Positions 8,271 to 16,369 of a stretch of 64,000 nucleotides of DNA are shown here, one piece after another. The stretch comes from an uncultured Eubacteriales bacterium. GTDB lineage: Bacteria > Bacillota > Clostridia > Christensenellales > UBA1242. A program made the translations under genes and the position numbers. The stretch lies in NCBI GenBank assembly GCA_948695535.1, contig CAPRTS010000002.1:3975-67974 (forward strand). The letters run 5' to 3'. Position 1 is the stretch's first letter. The number at the start of each line of letters is the position of its first letter. The notes under the pieces are model-generated. The model was not told where the DNA came from. It was given only the letters and a program-made list of their open reading frames with translations, and made no database searches.

Positions 8271-8508
8271 AGACAATGTAGATTTAACAGTATTAGAAAA
8301 GTTAGGGTTTGTATTTGATACAGCAAGTGGTTGGTGGGTAAAGTCATTAGATAATTTTAGTTTCTATTCGTCTAGTGTAATGGTAAATGCCAATGAGATT
8401 TATTTCGATAAACAGCGAAATTACCCGTTTATTGGTAAAAAGTTTAGCAAGACAATATCTGATTTATTAGAAGCCGGGGTTATAGAAAAGGTGTGCGACA
8501 ATGCTTAA
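8257..8508 (+). CDS. Hypothetical small soluble protein (83 aa)
   Basis: An AGGAGG site lies upstream of the ATG, and the gene overlaps its neighbours at both ends. The sequence is mixed alpha/beta, without Cys clusters or membrane segments. It resembles small accessory proteins of phages and elements, but no function can be given. Confidence 0.6.
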   Translation: MLKIKDNVDLTVLEKLGFVFDTASGWWVKSLDNFSFYSSSVMVNANEIYFDKQRNYPFIGKKFSKTISDLLEAGVIEKVCDNA

Positions 8509-9874
8509 AGTCGGTACAGTTTGTTCTGGTATCGGCGCACCCGAAAAAGCGTTGCGCAATTTGGGTATTGAATACGAACTGGCGTATTTTTGCGAGTTCG
8601 ATAAATTTGCTACCGAATCTTATTGTGCAATTCACGGTGTAACCCCCGACAAAAATTTGGGCGACCTGACCAAGGTCGACATTGCCATGTTGCCGCACGA
8701 TTTGGACTTGTTGGTCGGCGGCACACCGTGCCAAGATTTCAGCAATGCGGGTTTACGTAAAGGCGGTGAGATTGGCAGCGGCACCCGTTCCAGCCTAATG
8801 TGGAACTTTGTGCAAATAATCCGTGAAACACAGCCCAAGGCAGTGCTGTGGGAAAACGTCCCCGGTTGTTTGTCTGGTGAAATGAAATTGAACTACGACA
8901 AATTCTTTAACGCCTTGTTGGACGCGGGCTACAAAGTCCATAGTCAAATCTTGAACGCCAAATACTTCGGCGTACCGCAGAACCGTGACCGCGTCTTTGT
9001 GTTGGCAATTAGAAAAGATATTGCGACCAAATTTGCAATGCCCACTGGCTACGATTGCGGTATTTGCCTAAAAGACATTTTAGAAGAAAATGTTGACGAA
9101 AAGTATTTTTTAACAGCGGCACAAATTAAAAGTTTAATGGCACGAGCGGCAAAGAAAAAAAGCAAGGGTATGGGTTTTAAGTTTGCCCCGACCGACGGTT
9201 CGGGTTTAGCAAAGACAATCACAACCAATGAAACTCAGGTAATTGATTGTAACTGGATTAAAGAAGAAGCACGCTGTATTGAACTAACACAGGGACAAGC
9301 CCAAGGTTACCGCGTTTATAGTGTTGACGGCGTCAGTAGTACACTTAGCAGCAATGGTGGTGGGCTTGGTACCAAGAGTGGTTTATACTTGGTGCCACAT
9401 GGTGATAATAAGGGCGGATTTAAGAGCACCGACTTTTGCCCGAGTATTACCACGTCGGCGTTCCAAGAAAACTATTTTGTAATCGACCTATACAACGGAA
9501 CTATAAGGGATGATGGAATCGCAGGCACGCTAACGGTAGCCACGTCGCATAATGGCAGTGGTACGTTCGGCGTCTTGGTGGAAATTGGTCGCGACGGTGT
9601 GCGTCGGTATTATCGAATCCGTAAATTGACCCCCAAAGAGTGTTTTATGCTGATGGGCTTTACAGACGCCGATTTTAAGGCGTGTAAGGACGCAGGCATT
9701 AGCAACGCCCAACTTTACAAGCAGGCGGGCAATTCAATCGTGGTTAACGTCCTAATGGCTTTATTCGGCGAATTATACGATGTTGCTTGGCAAAAGAAAG
9801 TCTATGGCGACCGATACAAAACCAAAGAACAGTTAATGGCCGAAATGCCGTTGCTGAACTGGCTGGTGGGTTAA
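8501..9874 (+). CDS. dcm: DNA (cytosine-5)-methyltransferase
   Basis: A 457-aa C5 methylase: N-terminal SAM motif VCSGIGAPEKAL, catalytic PCQDFSNAG (Cys77), ENVPG (about 118-122), QNRDRVFVLAIR (motif VIII) and C-terminal GNSIVVNVLMALF (motif X). The long stretch between VIII and IX (about residues 180-360) is the target-recognition region. There is no restriction nuclease beside it, so it is an orphan enzyme that likely protects the element. Target sequence is unknown. Confidence 0.92.
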   Translation: MLKVGTVCSGIGAPEKALRNLGIEYELAYFCEFDKFATESYCAIHGVTPDKNLGDLTKVDIAMLPHDLDLLVGGTPCQDFSNAGLRKGGEIGSGTRSSLMWNFVQIIRETQPKAVLWENVPGCLSGEMKLNYDKFFNALLDAGYKVHSQILNAKYFGVPQNRDRVFVLAIRKDIATKFAMPTGYDCGICLKDILEENVDEKYFLTAAQIKSLMARAAKKKSKGMGFKFAPTDGSGLAKTITTNETQVIDCNWIKEEARCIELTQGQAQGYRVYSVDGVSSTLSSNGGGLGTKSGLYLVPHGDNKGGFKSTDFCPSITTSAFQENYFVIDLYNGTIRDDGIAGTLTVATSHNGSGTFGVLVEIGRDGVRRYYRIRKLTPKECFMLMGFTDADFKACKDAGISNAQLYKQAGNSIVVNVLMALFGELYDVAWQKKVYGDRYKTKEQLMAEMPLLNWLVG

Positions 9875-10607
9875 TGAAAGTTGGAAAATTTGAAATTGAT
9901 AATATTTATAATGAAGATTGTTATCAAGCCATTAAAGATATTCCTGACAATAGTATTGATTTAATAATTACTGACCCGCCTTATAAAATCGAACACCTAA
10001 CTGGGGCGGGAATGCTTAAAGAAAAGCAAATTACAGATTTAATGGAATCATTAGAAACTAATAATCTTGATGTTGGTGTAAAGGAAGCAATTTTTGACGA
10101 ATGGTTACGTGTATTAAAAAAGCCAAATCTCTATATTTGGTGTAATAAAACTCTTATTCCAAAACTTATTGATTTTTTGTATTAAAGAAAGAATTATGCT
10201 TTGACATTATAACGTGGCGTAAAACTAATGCAATGCCCCTGTGTGGTGGAAAATACTTAACTGACACCGAATACTGCCTTTATTTCCATAAAGGTATAAA
10301 ATTGAATACCACATATGACACTGCATCTACCCATTACGAAATACCAATAAACCTTGCCGATAAAAAGCGATTTGTTCATCCCACAATTAAACCATTTATT
10401 ATGATTTCAAATTTCATAAAGAACAGTAGCAATGAAAACGATATTGTGTTGGATTGTTTTGTCGGTAGCGGCACAATCCCTGTTGCTGCGAAAGATTTAG
10501 GTAGGCATTATCTTGGATTTGAAAATCAGACAAAATGGTATGGAATTGCGAAAGATAGATTGGCAAATGTAGATGCACGCGGTCAAACAAGTTTCCTTTT
10601 AACGTGA
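9874..10607 (+). pseudogene. Beta-class DNA methyltransferase split by a frameshift in a T6 run
   Basis: The N-terminal part (9874-10185) has the DPPY motif (LIITDPPYKIEHL). The rest continues in another frame from about 10181 (KKELCFDIITWRKTNAMPLC) with HPTIKP and motif I DCFVGSGTIPVAA, the normal order for a beta-class N6-adenine or N4-cytosine enzyme. One extra T in the run 10173-10178 would restore one open frame of about 244 residues. This may be a true mutation, slippage-based phase variation or a sequencing error. No other defect is seen, so loss is recent if real. Confidence 0.8.
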
Positions 10608-10699
10608 AGTAAACGATCGCCCGCGGACAAGACGTTTGGCGCAGGAGCAAACCTTGTTTTGATTTGTAAAATTTGTTGCAAAAATCCCCTAAAAAACGC

Positions 10700-10735
10700 T
10701 TGTCAATATTGTAATATAGTATTACTATATTACAA
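10700..10735 (+). promoter_or_regulatory. Right operon promoter with 27-bp palindromic operator
   Basis: TTGTCA (10700-10705), 17 bp, TACTAT (10723-10728). A 27-bp inverted repeat, perfect except at its centre, spans 10709-10735 with ends TTGTAATATAG and CTATATTACAA. Position relative to the -35 matches the left promoter exactly, so one repressor likely controls both. The 10608-10699 stretch before it holds no gene. Confidence 0.75.
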
Positions 10736-10759
10736 GAATTAAAAGGGGGACAACCAAAA

Positions 10760-10921
10760 ATGAAAATCGAAATCAGCAAACAACTTGTGGACAGCGTGTT
10801 ACGTTTGCCGTGCGAAAGAGCAGGGGAACTCATCACTGAACTTAGCGAAGCGCACGGTGTGGTCTACGGACATGCTTTGCTTAAAGCATTGTTTGAACGC
10901 ACTTACAAGGGGGCGTTATGA
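10760..10921 (+). CDS. Small hypothetical protein (53 aa), first gene of right operon
   Basis: ATG follows AAAAGGGGGACAACC. The product starts MKIEISKQLVDSVLRLPCER and looks mainly helical, ending at a TGA that overlaps the next ATG. Its position right after a repressor-controlled promoter and its strong ribosome site support a real gene. Function unknown. Confidence 0.6.
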   Translation: MKIEISKQLVDSVLRLPCERAGELITELSEAHGVVYGHALLKALFERTYKGAL

Positions 10922-11205
10922 AATTATCGAACTACAAAAAATTTAGGAAGTGGTGTGACAAAAATGCGTTAGATGCTAACGACATTTTGACCGGTGCGGA
11001 ACGGTATATGCTTGACGAAAAAAGTTATGGCAATCCTAATTATGTAATAAAAGTTAGCCAAAATGACGAATTCGGTCGCCAGTTACTTTTCCGTTTTGTT
11101 ATCGAAAAACCAATGCTTATGTGTGAAGACGCATATCAGCAAGTAGAAAATATGAAGCCACAAATTATTAGATTACCGCTTTATCGGTTCGAGGTGTGCA
11201 AATGA
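10918..11205 (+). CDS. Hypothetical protein (95 aa)
   Basis: Starts on an ATGA overlap with the preceding gene, with AAGGGGG upstream. A compact basic protein with no membrane segment and no motif I recognise. It is part of a run of very small coupled genes typical of phage or element early regions. Confidence 0.6.
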   Translation: MKLSNYKKFRKWCDKNALDANDILTGAERYMLDEKSYGNPNYVIKVSQNDEFGRQLLFRFVIEKPMLMCEDAYQQVENMKPQIIRLPLYRFEVCK

Positions 11206-11369
11206 GTTTTGAACAGGGACAAACAATCATTTCGCTGGCTTTGAAACTGGGGATGACCACGTTTAGTGAGTTGCTTAATGTTGCCAAATTCAATGGCTGT
11301 AAGACCAACGCCGACGTGTTAACGATGTTGTATCGCTTACAAGAAAAACGAAACGGAGGCAAAAAATGA
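11202..11369 (+). CDS. Small helical hypothetical protein (55 aa)
   Basis: Starts MSFEQGQTIISLALKLGMTT and ends EKRNGGKK, overlapping the previous gene by 4 bp. The pattern suggests a small helical, possibly DNA-binding protein, but the helix-turn-helix is not clear. It is followed by a 290-bp stretch without a gene. Confidence 0.55.
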   Translation: MSFEQGQTIISLALKLGMTTFSELLNVAKFNGCKTNADVLTMLYRLQEKRNGGKK

Positions 11370-11390
11370 ACGCATTGTAACGCTTTGTTG

Positions 11391-11640
11391 GGTTGTGCGT
11401 AACAACCTTTCACAACTGCAACAGTGGGGTCGATCGACTGCTGTTGCGTGATTTCTTGATCAGCCTCCAATAACCTGCGGGTTTGGAGTGATCAGCCGGC
11501 AAGAAATCGCCGTTTGCAAGTTTCGCGTAAAACTTGCCCCAGTGGACGGGAGCGCCACCAACGCTTTCTTGGGTTGTGCGAGACAATCCAAACCATTAAG
11601 GCGACCGAGAAAACCGTTGTCTTAAAACAGCCCACAACGG
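11391..11640 (+). ncRNA. Gene-free block with a chain of hairpins (candidate structured RNA or origin)
   Basis: No ORF is credible between 11370 and 11656. Stems seen: GGTTGT/ACAACC (11391-11407); GCAACAG/CTGTTGC (11418-11447); a large one, GATTTCTTG/CAAGAAATC at 11450-11508 with inner CTCCA/TGGAG; GCAAGTTT/AAACTTGC (11516-11537); GGTTGT/ACAATCC with a wobble pair (11572-11589); CCGTTGT/ACAACGG (11614-11640). The motif TTGGGTTGTGCG occurs twice (about 11388 and 11569). The block ends just before the ribosome site of the next gene. It may be an RNA, a leader or a replication origin; no known family is recognised. Confidence 0.5.
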
Positions 11641-11656
11641 GTAAAAGGAGCAAAAC

Positions 11657-11977
11657 ATGAAAAATCAAAAAATTAAGAAGCACGCTTTGCCTAATAACAC
11701 TGCAACTATTAAAGCCAAAGCAAATTACTTAAAAGATAAAATCAATAATAGTTGGTACAAAGACGCAAAGATTGATTACGGGGTTAAGGGAAAGGTTAAG
11801 CGGGTTTCAGTGCGTGGCGACACTATTAGCGTCAAAGTCAAAGAAAACGGTAAGACTTTGAAAACATCTTTACCGTATGCAAGCAATTATACCGCCCGTG
11901 AACTTTATAACATTTGGATGGAGAATCCACAAGATTGTAAACCAGCCCACAACGGGCAGAAAAGGAGCAAACGATGA
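11657..11977 (+). CDS. Basic hypothetical protein (106 aa)
   Basis: AAAAGGAG precedes the ATG. Lys-rich N-terminus, then a beta-rich middle (KGKVKRVSVRGDTISVKVKE) that could be a small barrel. The 3' end repeats the AGCCCACAACGGG...AAAGGAGCAAA stretch found before its own start, so the upstream segment (about 11630-11656) was duplicated. No function is assigned. Confidence 0.6.
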   Translation: MKNQKIKKHALPNNTATIKAKANYLKDKINNSWYKDAKIDYGVKGKVKRVSVRGDTISVKVKENGKTLKTSLPYASNYTARELYNIWMENPQDCKPAHNGQKRSKR

Positions 11978-12231
11978 GAGAACAGTTGCAAAACGCGATT
12001 GTGCCGAAGTTTAAGATCGGGCAAAGGGTATTTGTTTCGATGATGTGCAGACTTCCCGATGCAGCCGGCACTATTTGTGCTGTCCACTATGACAGTAACG
12101 AATTGCACAACTTAAAGGTCACTTATAATGTAAAAGTCCAGGACAGACTTTATGAAAGTGTACCAGAATCTTGTATTTTTGCTCCCCGTGGAGAGACCGA
12201 AAAAGCACTAGCCGAGCGAGGTGCCAAATGA
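11974..12231 (+). CDS. Hypothetical SH3-like small protein (85 aa)
   Basis: FKIGQRVFVS and a later GTICAVHY...YNVKV pattern resemble small KOW/SH3-type beta-barrels common in phage proteins. It overlaps the previous stop and has AAAGGAGC before the ATG. Assignment is by pattern only. Confidence 0.55.
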   Translation: MREQLQNAIVPKFKIGQRVFVSMMCRLPDAAGTICAVHYDSNELHNLKVTYNVKVQDRLYESVPESCIFAPRGETEKALAERGAK

Positions 12232-12614
12232 GTGCGTCCCACATTATCTCTTTGGTAATTATCTTGGCTTCGATAGTAATTACGGTATTAAATATTGCCT
12301 TAATTTGCCTGTCAAAGCGTAATTCTAAACCGAAACCAAAGGTTAATCCTGAATATAACGCAGAAACTGAACGGAAACTTAACCAAGCCTTTAAGGTTAT
12401 AGATATGAATTTGCACACTGCATCCCATTTAATAAGAATCGCGTACGAAATATCAACCGCTGCACAGGATTATCGCGATTGGATTTTGTCCGTTGTTACC
12501 AAAAATTCGCACTCAACGGTGGATGAGCACCGGGGCGAGGAATTGCACCGCAAATTAAGAACGCTTACGAAGAAATACAACCTGTTAACCGAAGAAGAGG
12601 TGCCGCATGACTAA
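12228..12614 (+). CDS. Single-pass membrane protein (128 aa)
   Basis: The ATG at 12228 overlaps the stop of the previous gene and is chosen over an upstream frame start. One membrane segment (about residues 4-28) is followed by a basic stretch and a helical cytoplasmic domain. It sits with two other small genes just before the P-loop ATPase and could be its membrane partner; that is inference. Confidence 0.6.
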   Translation: MSASHIISLVIILASIVITVLNIALICLSKRNSKPKPKVNPEYNAETERKLNQAFKVIDMNLHTASHLIRIAYEISTAAQDYRDWILSVVTKNSHSTVDEHRGEELHRKLRTLTKKYNLLTEEEVPHD

Positions 12615-12960
12615 CTTGGACAATTACACCAAGCAAGAAATTATTACCGCGATTGAAGAATTGGATCACTTTTTCAAATCTACCAAAATCAATATAGCCG
12701 AAAGGCTGAACGATCGTCTGTTGCATAACCGTACGCAGACAGAATTAGCCCGAAATGCGCAACTGGTGGACGAAGAATCTACCGCTTTTAGGGCGTATAT
12801 CGCTTGGGTAGAAAACAATCCTATTAGTACCGATATGACGCAGCAAAAATTTATGCGGGGACAAGAATTGTACAACAAATGGAAAACTGCCCAACAAAAG
12901 TACCAAGCCAGCCAAAAAGTAGTGGATGATTTGATTATGCAGGGAGGTGTTGCGAAATGA
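12607..12960 (+). CDS. Helical hypothetical protein (117 aa)
   Basis: Long amphipathic helices throughout with no membrane segment. It overlaps the previous gene by 8 bp and the next by 4 bp. Coiled-coil assembly is plausible. No family is recognised. Confidence 0.6.
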   Translation: MTNLDNYTKQEIITAIEELDHFFKSTKINIAERLNDRLLHNRTQTELARNAQLVDEESTAFRAYIAWVENNPISTDMTQQKFMRGQELYNKWKTAQQKYQASQKVVDDLIMQGGVAK

Positions 12961-13139
12961 AGAACAACAATTTGTTGCCTGCGACCATATCAACGGTTTC
13001 ATTTTCACTCGTTCAATTTTACTTTAAGGGTTTGCGTAACGAATTGTCGACACCAGTTGTGCCCGTAGTTCTGCCCAATACTATATTTTGCATTGACGAA
13101 TTGTTCTTTCGACATAATGAGGAGGGTATCGCAGAATGA
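12957..13139 (+). CDS. Small hypothetical protein (60 aa)
   Basis: GGGAGG precedes the start, and both ends overlap neighbours by ATGA. The middle is moderately hydrophobic. The coupling supports a real gene, but nothing indicates function. Confidence 0.5.
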   Translation: MKNNNLLPATISTVSFSLVQFYFKGLRNELSTPVVPVVLPNTIFCIDELFFRHNEEGIAE

Positions 13140-13366
13140 CACAAAAAATGACCTTAAAAGGATTACGCGAACAATTTGACCCAGTTTTAACGCAACGACA
13201 ACTGGCAAAAATGGTTGGTTGCAGCCGACAAGCAATAAGCAGTTGGGAAACGGGCGATCGCAACCCAACCCGCTGTGACATGATGCGTTTGTCACAAATT
13301 TTTGGCTATTCGTACGGCGAAATCGAAGCAATGTTTGGAGTAAAAGATGGCGGCATCTCTGGTTGA
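13136..13366 (+). CDS. Cro-type HTH regulator
   Basis: A 76-aa single-domain XRE helix-turn-helix: LTQRQLAKMVGCSRQAISSW then ETGDRNPTRCDMMRLSQIFG. It may counter the repressor at 1404-1784 or set the level of the right operon. Its 3' end overlaps the ATPase gene by 20 bp. Confidence 0.85.
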   Translation: MTQKMTLKGLREQFDPVLTQRQLAKMVGCSRQAISSWETGDRNPTRCDMMRLSQIFGYSYGEIEAMFGVKDGGISG

Positions 13367-14198
13367 GCAGGGCTATTGCTCTTTAAGTTTATTTCGTAAT
13401 GTTCGTCCAAATGATTTTGAAATAACGGGCGGCATGGTAGTTTTTTTAACTGGACCAAAAGGGGCAGGGAAAACTTCGTTATCGGCTCACTTAGCGGGCG
13501 AACAGATGTTACCAGAGATCGCCTTCGATAAAGTGCAGATTGCCCGTGACGAAGTATGGATGTTGTGGACGCAGGGCTATGAGAATTTGGAAATCCCTGA
13601 CTATGTTGAACATTTAGTTTATAGCGATATACCAATTTGCACGTCAAAAGATCAAGGTTACTTACCGCGTACCACTTGGAAATTAGATGTAAGCCGTATG
13701 CAAGTGCCAAACGAAGAAAACGGTGGTGACGTACAATTTTTCCCGTATGGCGCAACCGTCGTAATCGACGAACTGATGGAAAAATTTGATGCCCGCGATT
13801 TCAATAAAAAAGACCTAAGTATGCCGGCGGGGATGCGAAAATTTTTACAGATTTGTCGTCACCGCGACATTGCAGTAATTACTGGTTGCTTGTTGGCCAG
13901 TGGTGCAGATAAGCGTTTCCGTCAGATGAGCCAGAATATCCTTTTAATTGTTCACCGCGAAGATGGATTTTCAAATGGCAGTCTGACTCAGACCACGTGG
14001 TACTGCTTGGAGTTCGCCAGTGCGGAACTCTGCGACAAGTTTTTGGCCAATCACACGGTGGAAGTGTCATTCACGCCACGCATTTTTATTCACAAAGGCA
14101 ACATTCGTGAATGCGTAGACAGTTATGCGGAAAATGACGAATTTTTGGTTGGTATGGAAAATAAAACTTTTGATTTTGAAAGGAGGGAAGCAGCATGA
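13347..14198 (+). CDS. Zot/FtsK-HerA-like P-loop ATPase
   Basis: A 283-aa protein with Walker A GPKGAGKT (residues 36-43), Walker B TVVIDE (137-142) and, 30 residues on, CRHRDIAVITG followed by a DKRFRQM stretch. The order and spacing resemble the Zot/pI family of filamentous phages and related FtsK-HerA pumps, where the HRH-like segment follows Walker B. Unlike pI it has no membrane segment, so small membrane proteins upstream may anchor it. A DNA-moving or packaging role is likely but inferred. GGAG lies 7 nt before the ATG. Confidence 0.65.
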   Translation: MAASLVEQGYCSLSLFRNVRPNDFEITGGMVVFLTGPKGAGKTSLSAHLAGEQMLPEIAFDKVQIARDEVWMLWTQGYENLEIPDYVEHLVYSDIPICTSKDQGYLPRTTWKLDVSRMQVPNEENGGDVQFFPYGATVVIDELMEKFDARDFNKKDLSMPAGMRKFLQICRHRDIAVITGCLLASGADKRFRQMSQNILLIVHREDGFSNGSLTQTTWYCLEFASAELCDKFLANHTVEVSFTPRIFIHKGNIRECVDSYAENDEFLVGMENKTFDFERREAA

Positions 14199-14767
14199 CA
14201 AAAAATAAACAAGAAAAACAAGAAGAACAAGAGGAAAAGATTTTTGATATTGACCAATGTCGAGATCTTAGTAGCATTGAAGAGAAATTGTTGGAATTGA
14301 CTTCCGCAGAAAAACAAATTTTGGAAAAATACAAAAACAGTCTTTGTGTATTACAGCCAAAAGTGTTTTGGCAGTTGCACGATTCCGTCGTGGCAACTTT
14401 TAACCATTATCGTAGTTTGTTGCATATCCGCCGGGAACTTATACTGGGGCAAGCCAAGACCAAAGAGGAAACCGAGAAAACGTTGACTGAAATCCGCATG
14501 AATAAGCGAAAAGCAATTAGTGACTATTTCCTTATGCGTAAATTAAAGTACGAGAATTGGCTGTACCGGAAGCAATGTGCCATGCAGTATAAGATTGATA
14601 AGATTAACCTAAAAAAAGCCAACAAGGCTGCCATAGCCCAATTAAAGGCTTTATTAGCACAGCAGAAACAAGAACAACCGCAACAGCCGGTGCCAGAGAG
14701 TAAGCAGCAGATACCGCCCGCGAAGCAACCACAGAAAAAGTCTGTGGAACGGAAAAAACCGCCCTAG
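14195..14767 (+). CDS. Coiled-coil hypothetical protein with Pro/Gln-rich tail
   Basis: A 190-aa protein: highly charged coiled N-terminus (KQEKQEEQEEK), a helical centre rich in Lys, Arg and Tyr, and a disordered Gln/Pro/Lys tail. It overlaps the ATPase by 4 bp with AAAGGAGGG before the start, so the two are probably partners. No family is recognised. Confidence 0.6.
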   Translation: MTKNKQEKQEEQEEKIFDIDQCRDLSSIEEKLLELTSAEKQILEKYKNSLCVLQPKVFWQLHDSVVATFNHYRSLLHIRRELILGQAKTKEETEKTLTEIRMNKRKAISDYFLMRKLKYENWLYRKQCAMQYKIDKINLKKANKAAIAQLKALLAQQKQEQPQQPVPESKQQIPPAKQPQKKSVERKKPP

Positions 14768-14778
14768 CAATGAGTAAT

Positions 14779-14940
14779 GCCACAATGTGGCACGCGTGAA
14801 AATTTTGTACCATTCGCTAGCGCGAATTGGTACAAAATTTTATTTTGCCAAGCAAAAGTCCGCCACACTAAGTGGCGACATTCTACTGGCAGACTAAATA
14901 TTTAGATTTTTTGCGGGTAGTCGACGACCCGTAAAAAATC
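14779..14940. other. Cluster of four strong hairpins between genes
   Basis: The 202-bp gap 14768-14969 has no gene. It contains GCCACA/TGTGGC (14779-14791), a stem of about 19 bp with one bulge (14799-14841, arms AAAATTTTGTACC and GGTACAAAATTTT around TTCGC-TAGC-GCGAA), CGCCAC/GTGGCG (14861-14877), and a 14-bp stem with one wobble pair (14905-14940, arms GATTTTTTGCGGGT and ACCCGTAAAAAATC, loop with GTCGAC). The second could be a terminator in both directions. The density suggests a cis-acting site such as an origin, transfer or packaging signal. Confidence 0.55.
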
Positions 14941-14969
14941 GCAATAACCATTTAAGGAGGTTTGTACGA

Positions 14970-15545
14970 ATGAGTACCGACAAAGTTGATTATGTCTTAA
15001 ATTATGTTTTTAATGAGTTAAGCGACCGCGAGCAAAAAGCGGTGCTGAACAAGTTAGCGTTTCGCTTGCTTGGGCTACGCCTACACGCCCGCGATACGAC
15101 GCCTGCGCGGACGGCCGAGCACGATATACCAGTTGTTGGTGTTGTTGATAATAATAGCGCTGACGATGAAACGGAGCAAAAAGCGGCAAACGACCCGATT
15201 TATTTACAAAAAATTCAGTTACTTAACAAAGTTATTAACAACGACACTTGGGCAACCAAGGGGCGTGAGTTTAGTGCCTTTGCTGCCGAAACCAAAATTT
15301 TGTTAGAAACATTCACTTTACCAGAATTGGAAAAACTGGACGGTGCCGCATTGCTTAAAATGTGTAGAATTGTGCAGCAGTCACGCGATCCCGGTGTTAC
15401 GAACAGAACGGCATATATTCGCGCCTCGTATTCCAATGTGATCAACGGTGTCGACTACAAAAAACGTTGGACGCTGAAATACAAACTGGAACACGGCGAA
15501 ATAACAAAGGACGAGTATTTAACTCGCATCTATTATTTGAATTAA
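14970..15545 (+). CDS. Hypothetical protein (191 aa)
   Basis: A strong AAGGAGG lies 9 nt before the ATG. The N-terminal 50 residues are helical, followed by an acidic linker (about 65-85) and a C-terminal helical domain ending in KRWTLKYKLEHGEITKDEY. No catalytic motif is seen. It is the first gene after the hairpin cluster, so a role in recognising that site is possible but unproven. Confidence 0.6.
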   Translation: MSTDKVDYVLNYVFNELSDREQKAVLNKLAFRLLGLRLHARDTTPARTAEHDIPVVGVVDNNSADDETEQKAANDPIYLQKIQLLNKVINNDTWATKGREFSAFAAETKILLETFTLPELEKLDGAALLKMCRIVQQSRDPGVTNRTAYIRASYSNVINGVDYKKRWTLKYKLEHGEITKDEYLTRIYYLN

Positions 15546-15557
15546 AGGGGATTGGAT

Positions 15558-15794
15558 ATGGAAAATTGCGTAGACAATGCTTGGTTAGAAGAATGCCATA
15601 GGGTTTGGAATTTACAAATGGTTTTATTGCGATTTATTTGTCAAGGGATGCAAATTTACTCACCAAGTAGGTGGGGACCGTACTGGGAAGAAATCGCCAA
15701 AGTCGAAACAACAGAACAGGCAAAAGCATTTTTAACCAAGCATGGTTTTTTAGAAAAATATTACGATTACAAAAAAGGAGTAAACAAAAAATGA
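15558..15794 (+). CDS. Hypothetical protein (78 aa)
   Basis: The ATG at 15558 (AAAGGGG upstream) is favoured over a TTG at 15552. Trp-rich, probably helical. It overlaps the start of the clamp-like gene by 4 bp. Confidence 0.55.
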   Translation: MENCVDNAWLEECHRVWNLQMVLLRFICQGMQIYSPSRWGPYWEEIAKVETTEQAKAFLTKHGFLEKYYDYKKGVNKK

Positions 15795-16366
15795 AAAAAA
15801 TAACAATTAACAATAATTTATTCAATGAAGCTATTAAAACAATCAAGGGAACGTTGGCAGTCGATGATAGTCGACCCGTTCTAAAAAAATGTCAATGCGA
15901 AGTTGATACTAAATACGTAAGGTTCAAATCATTGGACGGTTTTTGTGGAACGATAATTAAAATTGAACATCATTGTGACAATGTGGAAAAATTCAAGTTT
16001 ATTTTTAATCCGTTTTTGATTGACAATGACAAGACATATCGCAAAACAATAACGGTCGAAAAGTTGGACAATCGCGTAAGTTTTAAGTGGTTAGACAAAG
16101 ACTTGAACGCCGTTGAAAAAATTGTCAATGATAACAACAACCCGTTTATAGACCTAGATGGAGTCTACGAGCGCAGCCGTTCGGACGAGAGTACGTCAAT
16201 CTATTTTGATGTAAATTTGCTTTTGAAAGCGTTAAAAGGTTTTCCCAAAGATAGCATTGTGAAAATTACTTTCGGCGATCCAGAAAAGCCAATTTTTATT
16301 AAAAACCGAGATGACAGCGTTGGTGAAATCGAAAAAATCGTTTTGCCAGTAAGGGTTAAGGGGTGA
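15791..16366 (+). CDS. DNA polymerase III beta-clamp-like protein, short form
   Basis: A 191-aa protein with clamp-like pieces: an N-terminal segment NNLFNEAIKTIKGTLAVDDS, then RPVLKKCQCEVDT...VRFKSLDGF, and a C-terminal DVNLLLKALKGFPKDSIVKI followed by PIFIKN...KIVLPVRV, which resembles the LMPVRL end of DnaN. It is about half the length of a bacterial clamp. Similar short forms occur in some phages. It may replace or interfere with the host clamp. AAAGGAG precedes the start. Confidence 0.55.
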   Translation: MKKITINNNLFNEAIKTIKGTLAVDDSRPVLKKCQCEVDTKYVRFKSLDGFCGTIIKIEHHCDNVEKFKFIFNPFLIDNDKTYRKTITVEKLDNRVSFKWLDKDLNAVEKIVNDNNNPFIDLDGVYERSRSDESTSIYFDVNLLLKALKGFPKDSIVKITFGDPEKPIFIKNRDDSVGEIEKIVLPVRVKG

Positions 16367-16369
16367 AGA

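Noticed and set aside
13347..14198. Calling the element a filamentous phage (inovirus) because of the Zot-like ATPase
   Set aside because: No coat protein, replication initiator or membrane segment in the ATPase is clear, and the element is larger than usual inoviruses. Left as an open possibility.
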